Assembly: GCA_016719575.1 (NCBI GenBank)
Contig: JADJYV010000006.1
Location: 248,001-312,000 of the forward strand
Source of the DNA: Pseudobdellovibrionaceae bacterium
GTDB taxonomy: Bacteria; Bdellovibrionota; Bdellovibrionia; Bdellovibrionales; Bdellovibrionaceae
Reading direction: 5' to 3'
Length of the DNA stretch: 64,000 nucleotides
In this document: positions 1 to 9,500 of the stretch, piece by piece
How positions within the stretch are numbered: the stretch's first letter is position 1
Layout of the letters: every line of letters begins with the position of its first letter
The notes under the pieces: generated by a model
What the model was told of the DNA's origin: nothing
The model's input: only the letters and a program-made list of their open reading frames with translations
Databases searched by the model: none
Made by a program: the position numbers and the translations under genes

Positions 1-113
1 CCTACTTATTCGGCATGTTTACGAAAATCACTTGAGCATTTAAGGAAAAACAGGTCTTAAATACAGGGCTCTGGGCTTGACTTAGGGCGGTGTCGGTCTT
101 TAACTAAGGGCGT

Positions 114-1181
114 ATGAGTGATCGATTTATAAAAACCCAGGCTCTTTATTCCCTTATTGATTGGGAACCCTTCGTCTTGCTTGCTTGTTTAATTGCGATT
201 GCATGGCTTTTTTATAAGTTTTTTTTAGGAGCCGCCTCCCCTGAACGACACCAGAGTATTCGCTTTCAGTTTAGTAAACTTTTTCGGCATTTTGTAATCT
301 TGACCTTTCTTTTTATGATTTATATGAGCTTGCACACGTCCACCGGAGGACCTTTCGCGGAGCTCTCTCGCGTAACACCTTATGTAGCTTTGCTGTGTTT
401 TGTTGGCGGCTCTGTCGTTTTTGTAAAAACCAGTCGTTTGATGGTCCTGCAATATCTTTTTTTGGGATCCATGCGAGCGGGCGTACCGCTGTTATTGGTG
501 AATATATTTTCTTTGCTGCTTTCAATCGTTCTTTCTGTTTGGGCACTTTCGCAGGTGTTTGGCCTTGATCTTGGCCCTTTAATGGCGACCTCGGCTGCCT
601 TTTCGATAGTTCTCGGTCTCGCATTGCAGGACACCCTCGGCAACCTATTCGCCGGAATTTCTCTGCAAATTGATAAATCATACGAAATTGGAGATTGGGT
701 CGACGTCACTCAAGGGGTCCAGAAAGCTGTCGGTCAAGTAAAAGAAATCTCGTGGCGATCTACAATTATCACAGGTTTTTCTGACGAAGAGATCACCATA
801 CCCAATCGTACGATGGCCAATGCTCAGATTTCTAATTTTTCTCCAAATGGGCATCCAATTGTTCGCAGTCAAATATTTAGGATTCCTTTTCATTCTGATA
901 TCGAAAAAGCCAAAGAACTTATTGAGCAGGCTGTTGTAGAAATTTCAGATGTCAGAAGGCTTCCAGCCCCCTTTGCCTATGTCCAAGAGACCTCTGAAAG
1001 TTCAGTCTTAATCAAAGTTATCTATTTTATTGATAATTTTGGTGGGCAGTTTGGCATTGGCGACAAGGTCCTGCGAAAAGCTATTGATGCTCTCAGAAAA
1101 AATGGTATAGAACTGGCTCGAAACGTCCTCGAAATTCATTCAAAGAGAGCCGATGGAAATACAAACTCAAACCCTTCCTAG
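114..1181 (+). CDS. MscS-family mechanosensitive ion channel
   Basis: Small-conductance mechanosensitive channel of the inner membrane, a family that opens under membrane tension to release solutes on osmotic downshock. About four hydrophobic segments are visible (roughly residues 16-38, 57-75, 87-108 and 122-150). They are followed by the MscS pore and beta-domain signature around residues 168-198 (GLALQDTLGNLFAG, then IDKSYEIGDWVDV). The length of 355 residues fits the family with one extra N-terminal helix. The ATG follows an AAGG-type ribosome site. The 3' end overlaps ttcA by 29 bases, so the two are probably co-transcribed. Substrate selectivity cannot be read from the sequence. Confidence 0.9.
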   Translation: MSDRFIKTQALYSLIDWEPFVLLACLIAIAWLFYKFFLGAASPERHQSIRFQFSKLFRHFVILTFLFMIYMSLHTSTGGPFAELSRVTPYVALLCFVGGSVVFVKTSRLMVLQYLFLGSMRAGVPLLLVNIFSLLLSIVLSVWALSQVFGLDLGPLMATSAAFSIVLGLALQDTLGNLFAGISLQIDKSYEIGDWVDVTQGVQKAVGQVKEISWRSTIITGFSDEEITIPNRTMANAQISNFSPNGHPIVRSQIFRIPFHSDIEKAKELIEQAVVEISDVRRLPAPFAYVQETSESSVLIKVIYFIDNFGGQFGIGDKVLRKAIDALRKNGIELARNVLEIHSKRADGNTNSNPS

Positions 1182-1944
1182 TTTTGACTCTCCTCTTGCC
1201 ACCAAAGTTCGCAAACAAATCGTTCAGGCTTTAAATGACTTCAATATGATAGAGGATGGGGACAAGATTGCCGTCGCCGTTTCTGGGGGTAAGGATTCAA
1301 GCATCCTCGTTGTCTTGCTTAACGAAATTCGCAAGCGCTCCGAAAGGAAATTCACTATCGAAGCGATGCTCTTAGACCAGAAACAACCAGGCTTTGATGC
1401 TGGCAGCTTTAAACAGTGGATCGAGTCCCTCGGTATCAAACTTCATATTCTAGAAAAAGACACTTACAGTATCGTTAAAGAAAAAACCCCCGAAGGTTCG
1501 GTCTATTGTACTCTCTGCGCAAAATTTCGCCGAGCCATTTTATACGACTTCGCACATGAAAATGGCTTTACCAAAATGGCTTTAGGTCACCACCGCGACG
1601 ATCTCATCGAGACCACTTTGCTCAATTTATTTTATATTGGTCAGCTTGCAAGCATGCCTGCAAAACTGAAGTCTGATGATGGGCGGAACCTGGTAATTCG
1701 TCCCTTGGTCTATGTCGCCGAAAAGGACCTCAAGCACCTTGCAGCAGATTGGGGGTTTCCGATTATCCCTTGCAATCTTTGTGGCTCGCAAGAAACCTTG
1801 AAGCGAAAGAAGATGAAGAAGCTTGTTTCTGATCTCGAGATGGAAATACCTAATATTGGAGCCTCGATTTTGAGTGCTCTCGGAAGCACTCAACCCTCAC
1901 ACCTACTTGACCATAAACTATGGGATTTTAAGAATCTAAAATAG
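1153..1944 (+). CDS. ttcA: tRNA 2-thiocytidine biosynthesis protein TtcA
   Basis: Cytoplasmic PP-loop ATPase family that thiolates cytidine 32 of certain tRNAs. The PP-loop SGGKDS lies at residues 44-49. Two CxxC pairs typical of TtcA (C119/C122 in YCTLCAKFRR and C207/C210 in PCNLCGSQ) would bind the iron-sulfur cluster. GHHRDD near residue 145 is the second conserved block. The start overlaps the end of the MscS gene in another frame, which suggests translational coupling. The length of 263 residues is slightly shorter than E. coli TtcA but complete. Confidence 0.93.
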   Translation: MEIQTQTLPSFDSPLATKVRKQIVQALNDFNMIEDGDKIAVAVSGGKDSSILVVLLNEIRKRSERKFTIEAMLLDQKQPGFDAGSFKQWIESLGIKLHILEKDTYSIVKEKTPEGSVYCTLCAKFRRAILYDFAHENGFTKMALGHHRDDLIETTLLNLFYIGQLASMPAKLKSDDGRNLVIRPLVYVAEKDLKHLAADWGFPIIPCNLCGSQETLKRKKMKKLVSDLEMEIPNIGASILSALGSTQPSHLLDHKLWDFKNLK

Positions 1945-2001
1945 CCCACCCGCCCTGGCCCCATTATTGCTAAAATCGTCAGCAGTTAATTGGAGTTTTG
2001 C

Positions 2002-2808
2002 GTGAAAATTTATGCAGCTTTAGTCCTGTCTTTTATGAGTTTAGTGGCTTGCACCAGAAGCTATCAAAATGAAGCAGAAGATCCCTATTGCGGCAAAGCT
2101 ATCGTGGATGGAACCCTCTTGGCCCCGACAGATCCCTTTGCCAAGAGGGTCGCTCTCTTGCTTGCTGACAACAGCAGCTGCACCGCCACCCCGATTAGCT
2201 CAAACATTCTTTTAACCGCTGCCCATTGTGTCCATGGTAAAAAAGAAATACATGTCGTTTTTAGTGACAGTCTTCAATGCCAAGGAAATGCAAACACACC
2301 CACCCAAACAAGAAGAGTTCTTTCTTCGCATCTCTATCCCGATTTCAACGAAAGTGTCTTCAAAGGGAACGATGTTCGGAAAGTTAAAAACGATGTGGCC
2401 CTTGTTAAAATTGAGGGGACTATTCCGAACGGTTATTATATCAGTACTGTCTATAATGGTCGAGATCGCTTGCAATCAGACGAACTCATTCTCTTGGGCT
2501 TCGGAGATTCTCGAGAACATTCTGACGAACCCCCACGGCTTCGCAAAGCTCAAAAGAGTTTTTCAAGGTCCTTATTTCGAACAGAAGAACCTCAACAGCT
2601 GATATTAGACCAGAAAAGCAATGGCGGAATTTGCCTCGGCGACTCGGGCGGTCCCCAGTTTATTTTGACTAACGGAGTTTATAAAATTTTAGGTGTCAAT
2701 TCAGCGGTAAACGGCCCCAACAACTCTCCTTGCCATGACCAAGCAATCATCATGTATGCCCCTTATTTTTTCGACTGGATAATGAAAAAGACCTATGAAC
2801 TTCGCTAA
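2002..2808 (+). CDS. trypsin-like serine protease, lipoprotein
   Basis: Chymotrypsin-fold (S1) protease predicted to be anchored in the outer or inner membrane as a lipoprotein. The GTG at 2002 is chosen because GGAG lies 7 bases upstream and it directly opens a signal peptide ending in the lipobox LVAC (C17). An upstream in-frame TTG at 1990 would precede that ribosome site. The catalytic triad is visible: H75 in LTAAHC, D131 in KNDVALVKI and S215 in GDSGGPQF. Family knowledge makes it an endopeptidase; the substrate is unknown. Secreted trypsin-like proteases are common in predatory bacteria, but a predation role here is inference. It stands alone between ttcA and a small membrane protein gene. 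Confidence 0.88.
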   Translation: MKIYAALVLSFMSLVACTRSYQNEAEDPYCGKAIVDGTLLAPTDPFAKRVALLLADNSSCTATPISSNILLTAAHCVHGKKEIHVVFSDSLQCQGNANTPTQTRRVLSSHLYPDFNESVFKGNDVRKVKNDVALVKIEGTIPNGYYISTVYNGRDRLQSDELILLGFGDSREHSDEPPRLRKAQKSFSRSLFRTEEPQQLILDQKSNGGICLGDSGGPQFILTNGVYKILGVNSAVNGPNNSPCHDQAIIMYAPYFFDWIMKKTYELR

Positions 2809-2853
2809 GTCCTCGCCTTGTAATCGCAAATAGGAAATGTTAGCCTACATACA

Positions 2854-3306
2854 ATGCTTGAGATGTTCTTTTACTTTTTAGTGTTGTTACTGGGTGCAGG
2901 TTTAATCGTCTTTAAGCCTTTGTCTCAATTAACAAAAGTTTCGATCTATTGGGAAATTGGGTTCGGAGCTCTTCTTATTATCATTTTTCTTTTTTCAATA
3001 ACGAAAACTTACGTGACTCCGCAAATATCCGATGAAGACTTAGCAAAAAAACCCTGCGGCAGTTCCAGCCCTCAGGGAGCCTGTTACAGCTTAGAAAAAG
3101 ACCTCTGCGAAAAGGCCTGGGCTAACGCCGAAGCCTCCTGTAAAGCCGAGGTGACTCAACTAATGAAAGACCGCCCTTCTGCCATTATAGGCCCAGCAGT
3201 GAACCGCTGTAGAGCAAAGAAGGTGGATCAGTTTCTGCGATTCAACCGCACCAATACCGAAAGTCCGTTCTGTAAATCCTATTTTGAGTTCATCGAAGCA
3301 CGATAA
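2854..3306 (+). CDS. small membrane protein with cysteine-rich tail, unknown function
   Basis: A 150-residue protein with two hydrophobic segments (about residues 4-22 and 34-50) followed by a soluble domain of about 95 residues. The soluble domain contains six cysteines (in KPCGSSS, GACYSLE, DLCEKAW, ASCKAEV, NRCRAKK and FCKSYF). An even cysteine count suggests disulfides in the periplasm, but this is inference. It lies 45 bases after the protease gene on the same strand, so co-transcription is possible. I do not recognise the family. Confidence 0.6.
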   Translation: MLEMFFYFLVLLLGAGLIVFKPLSQLTKVSIYWEIGFGALLIIIFLFSITKTYVTPQISDEDLAKKPCGSSSPQGACYSLEKDLCEKAWANAEASCKAEVTQLMKDRPSAIIGPAVNRCRAKKVDQFLRFNRTNTESPFCKSYFEFIEAR

Positions 3307-3336
3307 AGACTTACCCGGCGGGGCCTTTAAACGCGA

Positions 3337-3361
3337 ATCGCCAGCTTGGCTGGCTGGCGAT
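3337..3361. other. perfect 9-bp hairpin between convergent genes
   Basis: ATCGCCAGC at 3337-3345 pairs perfectly with GCTGGCGAT at 3353-3361 around a 7-base loop. It sits between the ends of two convergent genes, where a terminator would be expected, but no T-run follows on either strand. It may be a degenerate terminator or another RNA structure. Confidence 0.4.
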
Positions 3362-3386
3362 CGACTTAGACGGTTGTAGCTAGAAA

Positions 3387-3995
3387 TTACTGATAACAGC
3401 CCATAAACAAAGCTGTTCCGATTGGTTCACCTTCAACAAGGTCACCAGCCTTTACCGCTGCTGCGATTTTTTCATAAACAGGGAATAAATTATCCAAACG
3501 AGGGGACGAAACACCACGCTTTTTTAGTTTCAAAAAAGCCGAAGCTGAAAGGCTCGCATTTATTGACGCTTCGTTGAGGCTGTTAGGAAGCATGAGACGC
3601 CATTGAGTGGCTCCAGTGGGGCCATGATCCCAACCACTCCCTTTGCCGATACCTGCATTTTTCATCAATCCGCCAGACCTGATTTCAAGTTGTCCATCAA
3701 TCAGTGATGATTGTGCTACCTCAAGAACTCCACTCACGAGTTCGTCACCATTAATCATTAAGTTAATTTCTACTTTTTTACCACCAACTACAATCTCTGC
3801 AGAGCCATTACCGTAATCAGTTTCGTTAACTGTAACTGAGACCGCGGACATCGTTTTTGCGTCATCATCAATCTCTGTCGTTGCTTTAAGCACTGCCATA
3901 TTGCAAACAATTGGTTTTGCATTTGTTTTTTTGGCATAAACTACGTTAGCAAATGTGAGTGAAAGCAAAAATGTACCTAAAACTACTGATTTCAT
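3387..3995 (-). CDS. exported protein of unknown function
   Basis: The start at 3995 is chosen over an upstream ATG (4055) because AAGGAG lies 8 bases before it and it opens a clean Sec signal peptide (MKSVVLGTFLLSLTFANVVYA). The product is about 202 residues. The mature part looks beta-rich, with two cysteines (one near the mature N-terminus, one in the C-terminal GCYQ) that could form a disulfide. No catalytic motif or known family is recognised. It is transcribed away from the neighbouring tRNA on the same strand and appears monocistronic. Confidence 0.65.
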   Translation of the reverse strand: MKSVVLGTFLLSLTFANVVYAKKTNAKPIVCNMAVLKATTEIDDDAKTMSAVSVTVNETDYGNGSAEIVVGGKKVEINLMINGDELVSGVLEVAQSSLIDGQLEIRSGGLMKNAGIGKGSGWDHGPTGATQWRLMLPNSLNEASINASLSASAFLKLKKRGVSSPRLDNLFPVYEKIAAAVKAGDLVEGEPIGTALFMGCYQ

Positions 3996-4293
3996 ATAAA
4001 TTCTCCTTATTAGACAAATTGATATTGTTCCAAGTGTGCGGGATTCATTTCCCATTATTCAACTAGAACATTGTTTCCGTGAGTTGGACATACCAGACTC
4101 ATGCCAGGCTATAAGTAAGATAAATTGATTTTGATCGCAAATTCACTGTCTACGATTCAGCTAGAAAGACGGTCAATGTCACTTCGTAGGGTTTTTGACA
4201 CCACCAAGACACTTCGATGCCATGCTTGGGAGTAGAACCAACTTTTTGAGGCCATCTACGTTTGAGTGAAAAGAACCAGAGAACCGAACAAAA

Positions 4294-4369
4294 TGGTGAT
4301 CCGTACAGGACTTGAACCTGTGACCTCTTCCATGTCAAGGAAACGCGCTACCAACTGCGCTAACGGATC
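4294..4369 (-). tRNA. tRNA-Val (anticodon GAC), CCA encoded
   Basis: Read on the minus strand, a complete 76-base cloverleaf is present. It has a 7-bp acceptor stem GATCCGT/ACGGATC, D stem GCGC/GCGC with AGTTGGTA loop, anticodon stem TTTCC/GGAAG with loop TTGACAT (anticodon GAC), and T stem ACAGG/CCTGT with loop TTCAAGT. The discriminator is A and the CCA is encoded in the genome. GAC reads the valine codons GUC and GUU. Confidence 0.93.
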
Positions 4370-4393
4370 ATCTCGAAATATATTTCTTTAGGA

Positions 4394-4422
4394 GATATAG
4401 CTCAGACCGCCCGCTGGGACAA
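4394..4422 (-). promoter_or_regulatory. putative sigma-70 promoter for tRNA-Val
   Basis: On the minus strand TTGTCC (4422-4417) and TATATC (4399-4394) are separated by 17 bases, with the -10 box 25 bases upstream of the tRNA 5' end. This matches a housekeeping promoter reasonably, but it was found by eye only. Confidence 0.4.
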
Positions 4423-4448
4423 TCATGAGCTCACCATGGAGCGTTGTG

Positions 4449-5369
4449 TTAATACAAATCAATGCGATCATTTTCTTTAAAGCCTGAGCCGGAGTGGATC
4501 ACTGCAATGGCGCCATCGTTGCCAAAGTAACTGACCACTTCCAAAGTTCCCTTGAGGCGTCCCGGAACTTTTCCAATATGTCCACCAGATTCGGGGTCAT
4601 AGACATCGTCGCCCTCGTCGAGTACTTTAAGAATATCTCCAACCTGAATTCCAGAGATGCGCCCTACGTTTAGATAAATTCGATCTCCGTTCAAGCCAGC
4701 AATACGGCCTTCCCAAGAAACTTTTGTCATAACGGTGACAACCTGTGGGACGAACTCCAAAAAGGCATCACGAATAATTGCTTCGACCAAGGCTGGGTTA
4801 TTCGTCACCGCCTTGTCACGCTCGACCCGCTCAGCTACTCGAATCGTCGGCTCTTCTAGATTTACTGTTTTAACCGTATTAAATACTTCCTGGCCCCCAC
4901 GAGCTTGAATAACACGAACACGCACAACCGCCTCAAACTCACTTTTTAACTGGCGAATCACACCAACAGCGTCGGCCTTTCGCGATACGCGAATATCTAA
5001 TATTTTGCCCTCAAGAACAGCATTCGCCCCTAGAGATTGAGCCTGTTTAGCAATTTCTTTAAGGTCATACTCACCCTTCTCTTTTAGTATCAGAGATTCT
5101 GGTTTCAAATCACGACTATCAACCGTCACAAGCTCTCCTGTGCGATTAAGCTCTTTGATAAATGTACTTCGTGCATTATCCCTTAAGCTTGCTGGACGAT
5201 TTTCAGACGCGTCGAGAAAGGGCAGCACAATAAGCCTTTTTCTTGGTCCAGAATCTCCTTTGTTCAACGAAGACTGATCCTTAACCTCTCGGCGTACCAC
5301 CTGTGAAGAACGATCTATCGTCTGACAGGCCACCATTAAAGCAAGAGATATGTATAAAAAGAATTTCAT
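4449..5369 (-). CDS. lipoprotein with TolB/CsgG-like and FlgT-C-like regions
   Basis: A 306-residue lipoprotein: the signal peptide ends at LMVAC (C15). Residues about 45-205 resemble the TolB/CsgG-like alpha/beta fold that assembles periplasmic or outer-membrane complexes (RLIVLPFLDAS, then AKQAQSLGANAVLEGKI). The C-terminal 90 residues (GRIAGLNGDRIYLNVGRISG, then VGDILKV) resemble the C-terminal domain of flagellar protein FlgT. The preceding gene encodes a FlgT_N-like exported protein only 6 bases away, so the pair looks like a split FlgT-type assembly. It is the last gene of the guaB-guaA-dnaE operon. The role in flagella, curli-like export or another envelope machine cannot be decided from sequence alone. 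Confidence 0.6.
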   Translation of the reverse strand: MKFFLYISLALMVACQTIDRSSQVVRREVKDQSSLNKGDSGPRKRLIVLPFLDASENRPASLRDNARSTFIKELNRTGELVTVDSRDLKPESLILKEKGEYDLKEIAKQAQSLGANAVLEGKILDIRVSRKADAVGVIRQLKSEFEAVVRVRVIQARGGQEVFNTVKTVNLEEPTIRVAERVERDKAVTNNPALVEAIIRDAFLEFVPQVVTVMTKVSWEGRIAGLNGDRIYLNVGRISGIQVGDILKVLDEGDDVYDPESGGHIGKVPGRLKGTLEVVSYFGNDGAIAVIHSGSGFKENDRIDLY

Positions 5370-5375
5370 GAGAAC

Positions 5376-6542
5376 CTACCTTTGAAGTTGCATTGTCACT
5401 TCAGAATCAGACGAAGCGCGAGAGATCCATTTCTTTCCGTCAATTTCTAAATTACTGAGTTTTCCTGCGAGGTCTTTCGTACTCATATTCGTATCGATCT
5501 CATAAATCACTCCGTCGGCCGAAATCAATCTTTCGCGAATTGTACGAATCTGCGGCAATTGGGCTCGAAGCTTATCCTTGAAGGACTCCTGCTGATCCAA
5601 AGGAATTCGTCCTTGAAATGCCAAGCGAATCACCATTGACCCCACAGTTCCCCGCTGCCAAGCTTCATAAACTTGGGAAGCTAAATCCTGAGATGTCGCC
5701 TCAATCACCTCTCGAAACTTTTTATCTACGACTGATTCGAAGATCCCGGCTTCAGTTTCAAAACGACGAGAAACGTCGGCGATGGGACGTCCGTTACTCA
5801 CCTGAAGCGCAAACAATTTAATTTCAATTCTATACCGATTCGAGGCTTCTGGGCTTCTTGTAAACTGAACACTCCCCTCGACGACGAGAGGGGCTCCAAA
5901 ATATTGATTCATCAATTGCATATCATCAAGGCTTAAACGCTCGTTTTGAACACTCGAAGGAACTTGGGGCCCCATCGAAGACGCTTTAATTAAATAGAAA
6001 TTATGCTTTTGAAAGGCTCCTCGAAGAGCATTCTCAAAATTTCGACTCTCGGACATTAAAAAGGATTTCCCCTCGTTCTCATGAGGTTTCCACCAGCGAT
6101 AAGACTTGAACTCGACCTTGTCAGTATAAGCCACCAATGGCAATACCACAGGTGCTGTGTCATTTTCTGCGAGCAATGAGTTTTCTTGCAAAAGAGCCTT
6201 CAGACCCTTCAAGGAAACTTTCAACGTCACAGTCATCTTGTAAGTATCACCCTCCAAGATCAACTCGCCAGGTTTAGCAACTGGAATATATCGATTCGCC
6301 AGCCGCTCGATCCTATTTTGAATAACCTTTTTATTTTTAAGATACCGATCTTCACCGATAAGACTTTTGATTAACTCAGAAGAGATAGTGTTTGACGCTT
6401 GCTCCTGAATATCTCTTCGCGCCGCTGGCGCCGACTTCTCCTTCGAAGTGCCACTGTAGGTCCTTTCAATCAAGTCCGAAGATTGGGCCAAACCGAATCT
6501 TCCAATTAGAAGTATTAAACAAACTACATAAAACATCTTCAT
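5376..6542 (-). CDS. exported protein with FlgT_N-like N-terminal domain
   Basis: A 388-residue exported protein with a Sec signal peptide (cleavage probably after GRFGLAQ). Residues about 25-115 fit the LPP20/FlgT_N pattern: a conserved helix of an oligomerising periplasmic domain followed by LEGDTYKMTVTLKVSLKGL. Residues 130-290 resemble a TolB-like domain (PLVAYTDKVEFKSY, APLVVEGSVQFTRS). The remainder is unassigned. It starts 11 bases after dnaE and ends 6 bases before the TolB/FlgT-C-like lipoprotein, so the two probably form one complex. FlgT supports the H-ring of sodium-driven flagellar motors in Vibrio; applying that here is inference. Confidence 0.55.
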   Translation of the reverse strand: MKMFYVVCLILLIGRFGLAQSSDLIERTYSGTSKEKSAPAARRDIQEQASNTISSELIKSLIGEDRYLKNKKVIQNRIERLANRYIPVAKPGELILEGDTYKMTVTLKVSLKGLKALLQENSLLAENDTAPVVLPLVAYTDKVEFKSYRWWKPHENEGKSFLMSESRNFENALRGAFQKHNFYLIKASSMGPQVPSSVQNERLSLDDMQLMNQYFGAPLVVEGSVQFTRSPEASNRYRIEIKLFALQVSNGRPIADVSRRFETEAGIFESVVDKKFREVIEATSQDLASQVYEAWQRGTVGSMVIRLAFQGRIPLDQQESFKDKLRAQLPQIRTIRERLISADGVIYEIDTNMSTKDLAGKLSNLEIDGKKWISRASSDSEVTMQLQR

Positions 6543-6553
6543 ATCTTAATCCC

Positions 6554-9500
6554 TTATGTTTTCAGCTCGACAAAATCAGTTCGCCCGAACATGGAATGAA
6601 TGTTTTCAAAAAACTCATTACTAATGCCAATCGCGGTGTCTTCTTGCATCTCAAGCTGAACCCTTCGATTCACCTCGGCGAGATTGATTTCAAGTGAAAC
6701 TCTCGTTGCTCCTGGAAAGTCCTGCAATAGACTCTGAAGTCGCGCGTAATCCTGCATAGGAATTAGATCTAAATGGAAAACCAGACGTTTGGTCTTTTTT
6801 AAAACCTCCTCCAGAGGAGATATTGATTCCACCATAATTTTTATCGAGCCCTCTTCGGCCTCAAGGCTCCCGGCAATGAGAACCGGCTTTTCATCTCGAC
6901 AAGCCATTTCATTACGAGCAAAGGAGTCTGGAAAAATCACTAATTCGCAAGCGCCCGACAGATCCTCAAGTTTAGCAAAAGCCATCCGCGTTCCTTTTTT
7001 AGTAATTAGCTCTCGCAAATCAGAAATTAATCCTGCGACAACAACCCGCCTTTTATTAGCGTCTCGTCCCCAGCGGTTTTCTTTGCTCTTAACAACTGGT
7101 GCCGCCTGTGGCATTTCTTGCTTTGCAAAATCAACCAAATCTGCCACCTTGCAACTTGTCCATAGGTTGGCTAAATTTTCGAAACCTTTGAGTGGATGGT
7201 CACTTAAATAAAAACCTAAAACTTCTTTTTCATAGGCTAAAGAGGCCGAACGACTCCATGGCTTTGAAGACTCGAGTTTAACTTCGCTTTCGTCACTTGG
7301 CCCCAAATCAAACAAGGAGGTCTGCCCCATCTCTCGATCTTTTCTTTTACCTTCCGCTCGATCTAAATATGTTTGATAGTTTAACATCATTTGCGCCCTG
7401 TGAATTTTAAATTCATCAAAGGCCCCAGCCTTGATTAAACATTCTACTACTTTTTTGTTCACGCGGCGCAAATCAATTGTATTGAAAAACTCATCAATGT
7501 TGGCAAACTTCTTTCCGGGCAATAAATCTCGAGCCTCAATAATTGCAAGAACGGCGCTCTGACCCACGCCCTTGATGGCTCCAAGGCCAAAGTAAACCTC
7601 ATCTCCATGCGCGCCAAAATGATAATCGGAATAATTAATGTTCGGAGGTTTAACGGTAAGCCCCCGCTTGGCAGCATCTTTAGAATACTTAACAATTTTG
7701 TCAGTATCCGAAAGCTCAGTACTCAAGAGAGCCGCAAAAAATTCTGTGGGATAATAAAATTTCAACCAGGCAGTTTGCATTGTGATAACGGAATAAGCCG
7801 CTGCGTGCGACTTATTAAAACCGTAATCGGCAAATTTGTACATCAAATCAAAAAGTTCATCGGAGGCCTTTTCATCGTAGCCATTTTTCTTGGCCCCTTC
7901 CTTAAAGCGGATGCGCTGCCGATCCATTTCTTCTTTGATCTTCTTTCCCATTGCACGCCGAAGCATGTCCGCTTCGCCAAGCGAATACCCGGCAATTTTT
8001 GAGGCGATTCCCATGACCTGCTCTTGGTAGACCATGATCCCGTATGTCTCTGCTAGAACTTCTTTTGTATCTTCGATAAGGTAGGTTACTGGAGATTTTT
8101 CATGCTTACGATCAGTGAATTCAGGAATATTCGCCATGGGACCCGGGCGATATAAGGAGGTAATCGCTGTAATATCGGCAAAACTCGATGGGCGAATCTT
8201 GCGGGTGGCGTCAGTGATGCCTTCACCTTCGAATTGAAAAATCCCTGCTGTATCTCCGCGGGACATCATGTCGAATACTTTCGCATCATTCATTGGTATT
8301 TGCTTTGAAGAAATCTCAATATTTCTATTCTTTTTAATTAGTTTAATCGCATGGTTTATATGAGTCAGGGTTTTGAGCCCCAAAAAATCAAACTTAATCA
8401 GTCCGATCTTCTCTGCGTGTTTCATGTCATACTGAACAACCTGCTCCCCGTCAGCACCGCGGTAGAGAGGAGCATGGCGAACCAACTGACCATCAGCAAT
8501 AATAACTCCCGCCGCGTGAATACCAGCGTGACGAACCATGCCTTCAACTCTTTGAGCAAGATCCATGAGCGTATTAACCGTTGGATTCATATCCATCATC
8601 TCGCGGATTCGAGGTTCCATTTCGAGAGCTTCTTTGAGATTGATTCCCAATTTTTCCGGAACAAGTTTTGTGACCGCATCCACTTCTGGAAATGTCATCC
8701 CAAGAACTCGGCCCACATCTTTGATCGCAGCTCGTGCCTGCAGCTTTCCATAGGTAATAATCTGAGAAACAGACTCTTGACCGTACTTCTCAGTTACATA
8801 TTGAATTACTTCTTGTCGACGATCTTGGCAGAAGTCGATATCAAAATCCGGCATAGAAATACGCTCTGGATTAAGAAACCGCTCGAACAGCAGAAAATTT
8901 GGCAGCGGATCCAAATCAGTGATTCGAAGACTGTAGGCAACTAAAGATCCAGCGCCAGAACCACGCCCAGGCCCCACCGGAATATCGTGATTTTTAGCCC
9001 AATTGATGAAATCTTGAACGATCAAAAAATAACCGTTGAAACCCATTCGATCGATAACGCCCAACTCAAATTCAAGACGCTGGTAGTAATCTGCCCTCTT
9101 TTCTTCTGGGATAGGCTCATTGCGAAGTTGAGCCTCTGAAAAGCGCTCTTCAAGACCCTTAAGGGCCTTGCGCCCAATATCAGCCCTCAAAGAAGCCCCG
9201 TCCTCCGTCGGAAATGTTGGCAAATGATAAATGGGCTTGCCCGTTTCATCTTTAATTTTGAATTTTACATCACAACGTTCAGCAACCTCGAGAGTGCGAG
9301 AAATTGCCTCTGGCACATCATGAAATAATTTTTTCATTTGCTCAGGGCTTTTAAAGTAAAACTCACTCGAGCCAAGTTTAAAACGGCTTTCATCAGCAAG
9401 AGTTTTATTCGTACCGATACAAATTAGAACTTCTTGAGCCAATTGATCATCGGGCGACATGTAGTGCACGTCATTGGAGGCAACAACAGGCACTCCTGTA

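Noticed and set aside
4150..4338. 62-residue minus-strand open frame crossing the tRNA-Val gene
   Set aside because: It reads through the tRNA (giving the RSQVQVLYGSP string typical of translated tRNA) and has no ribosome site.
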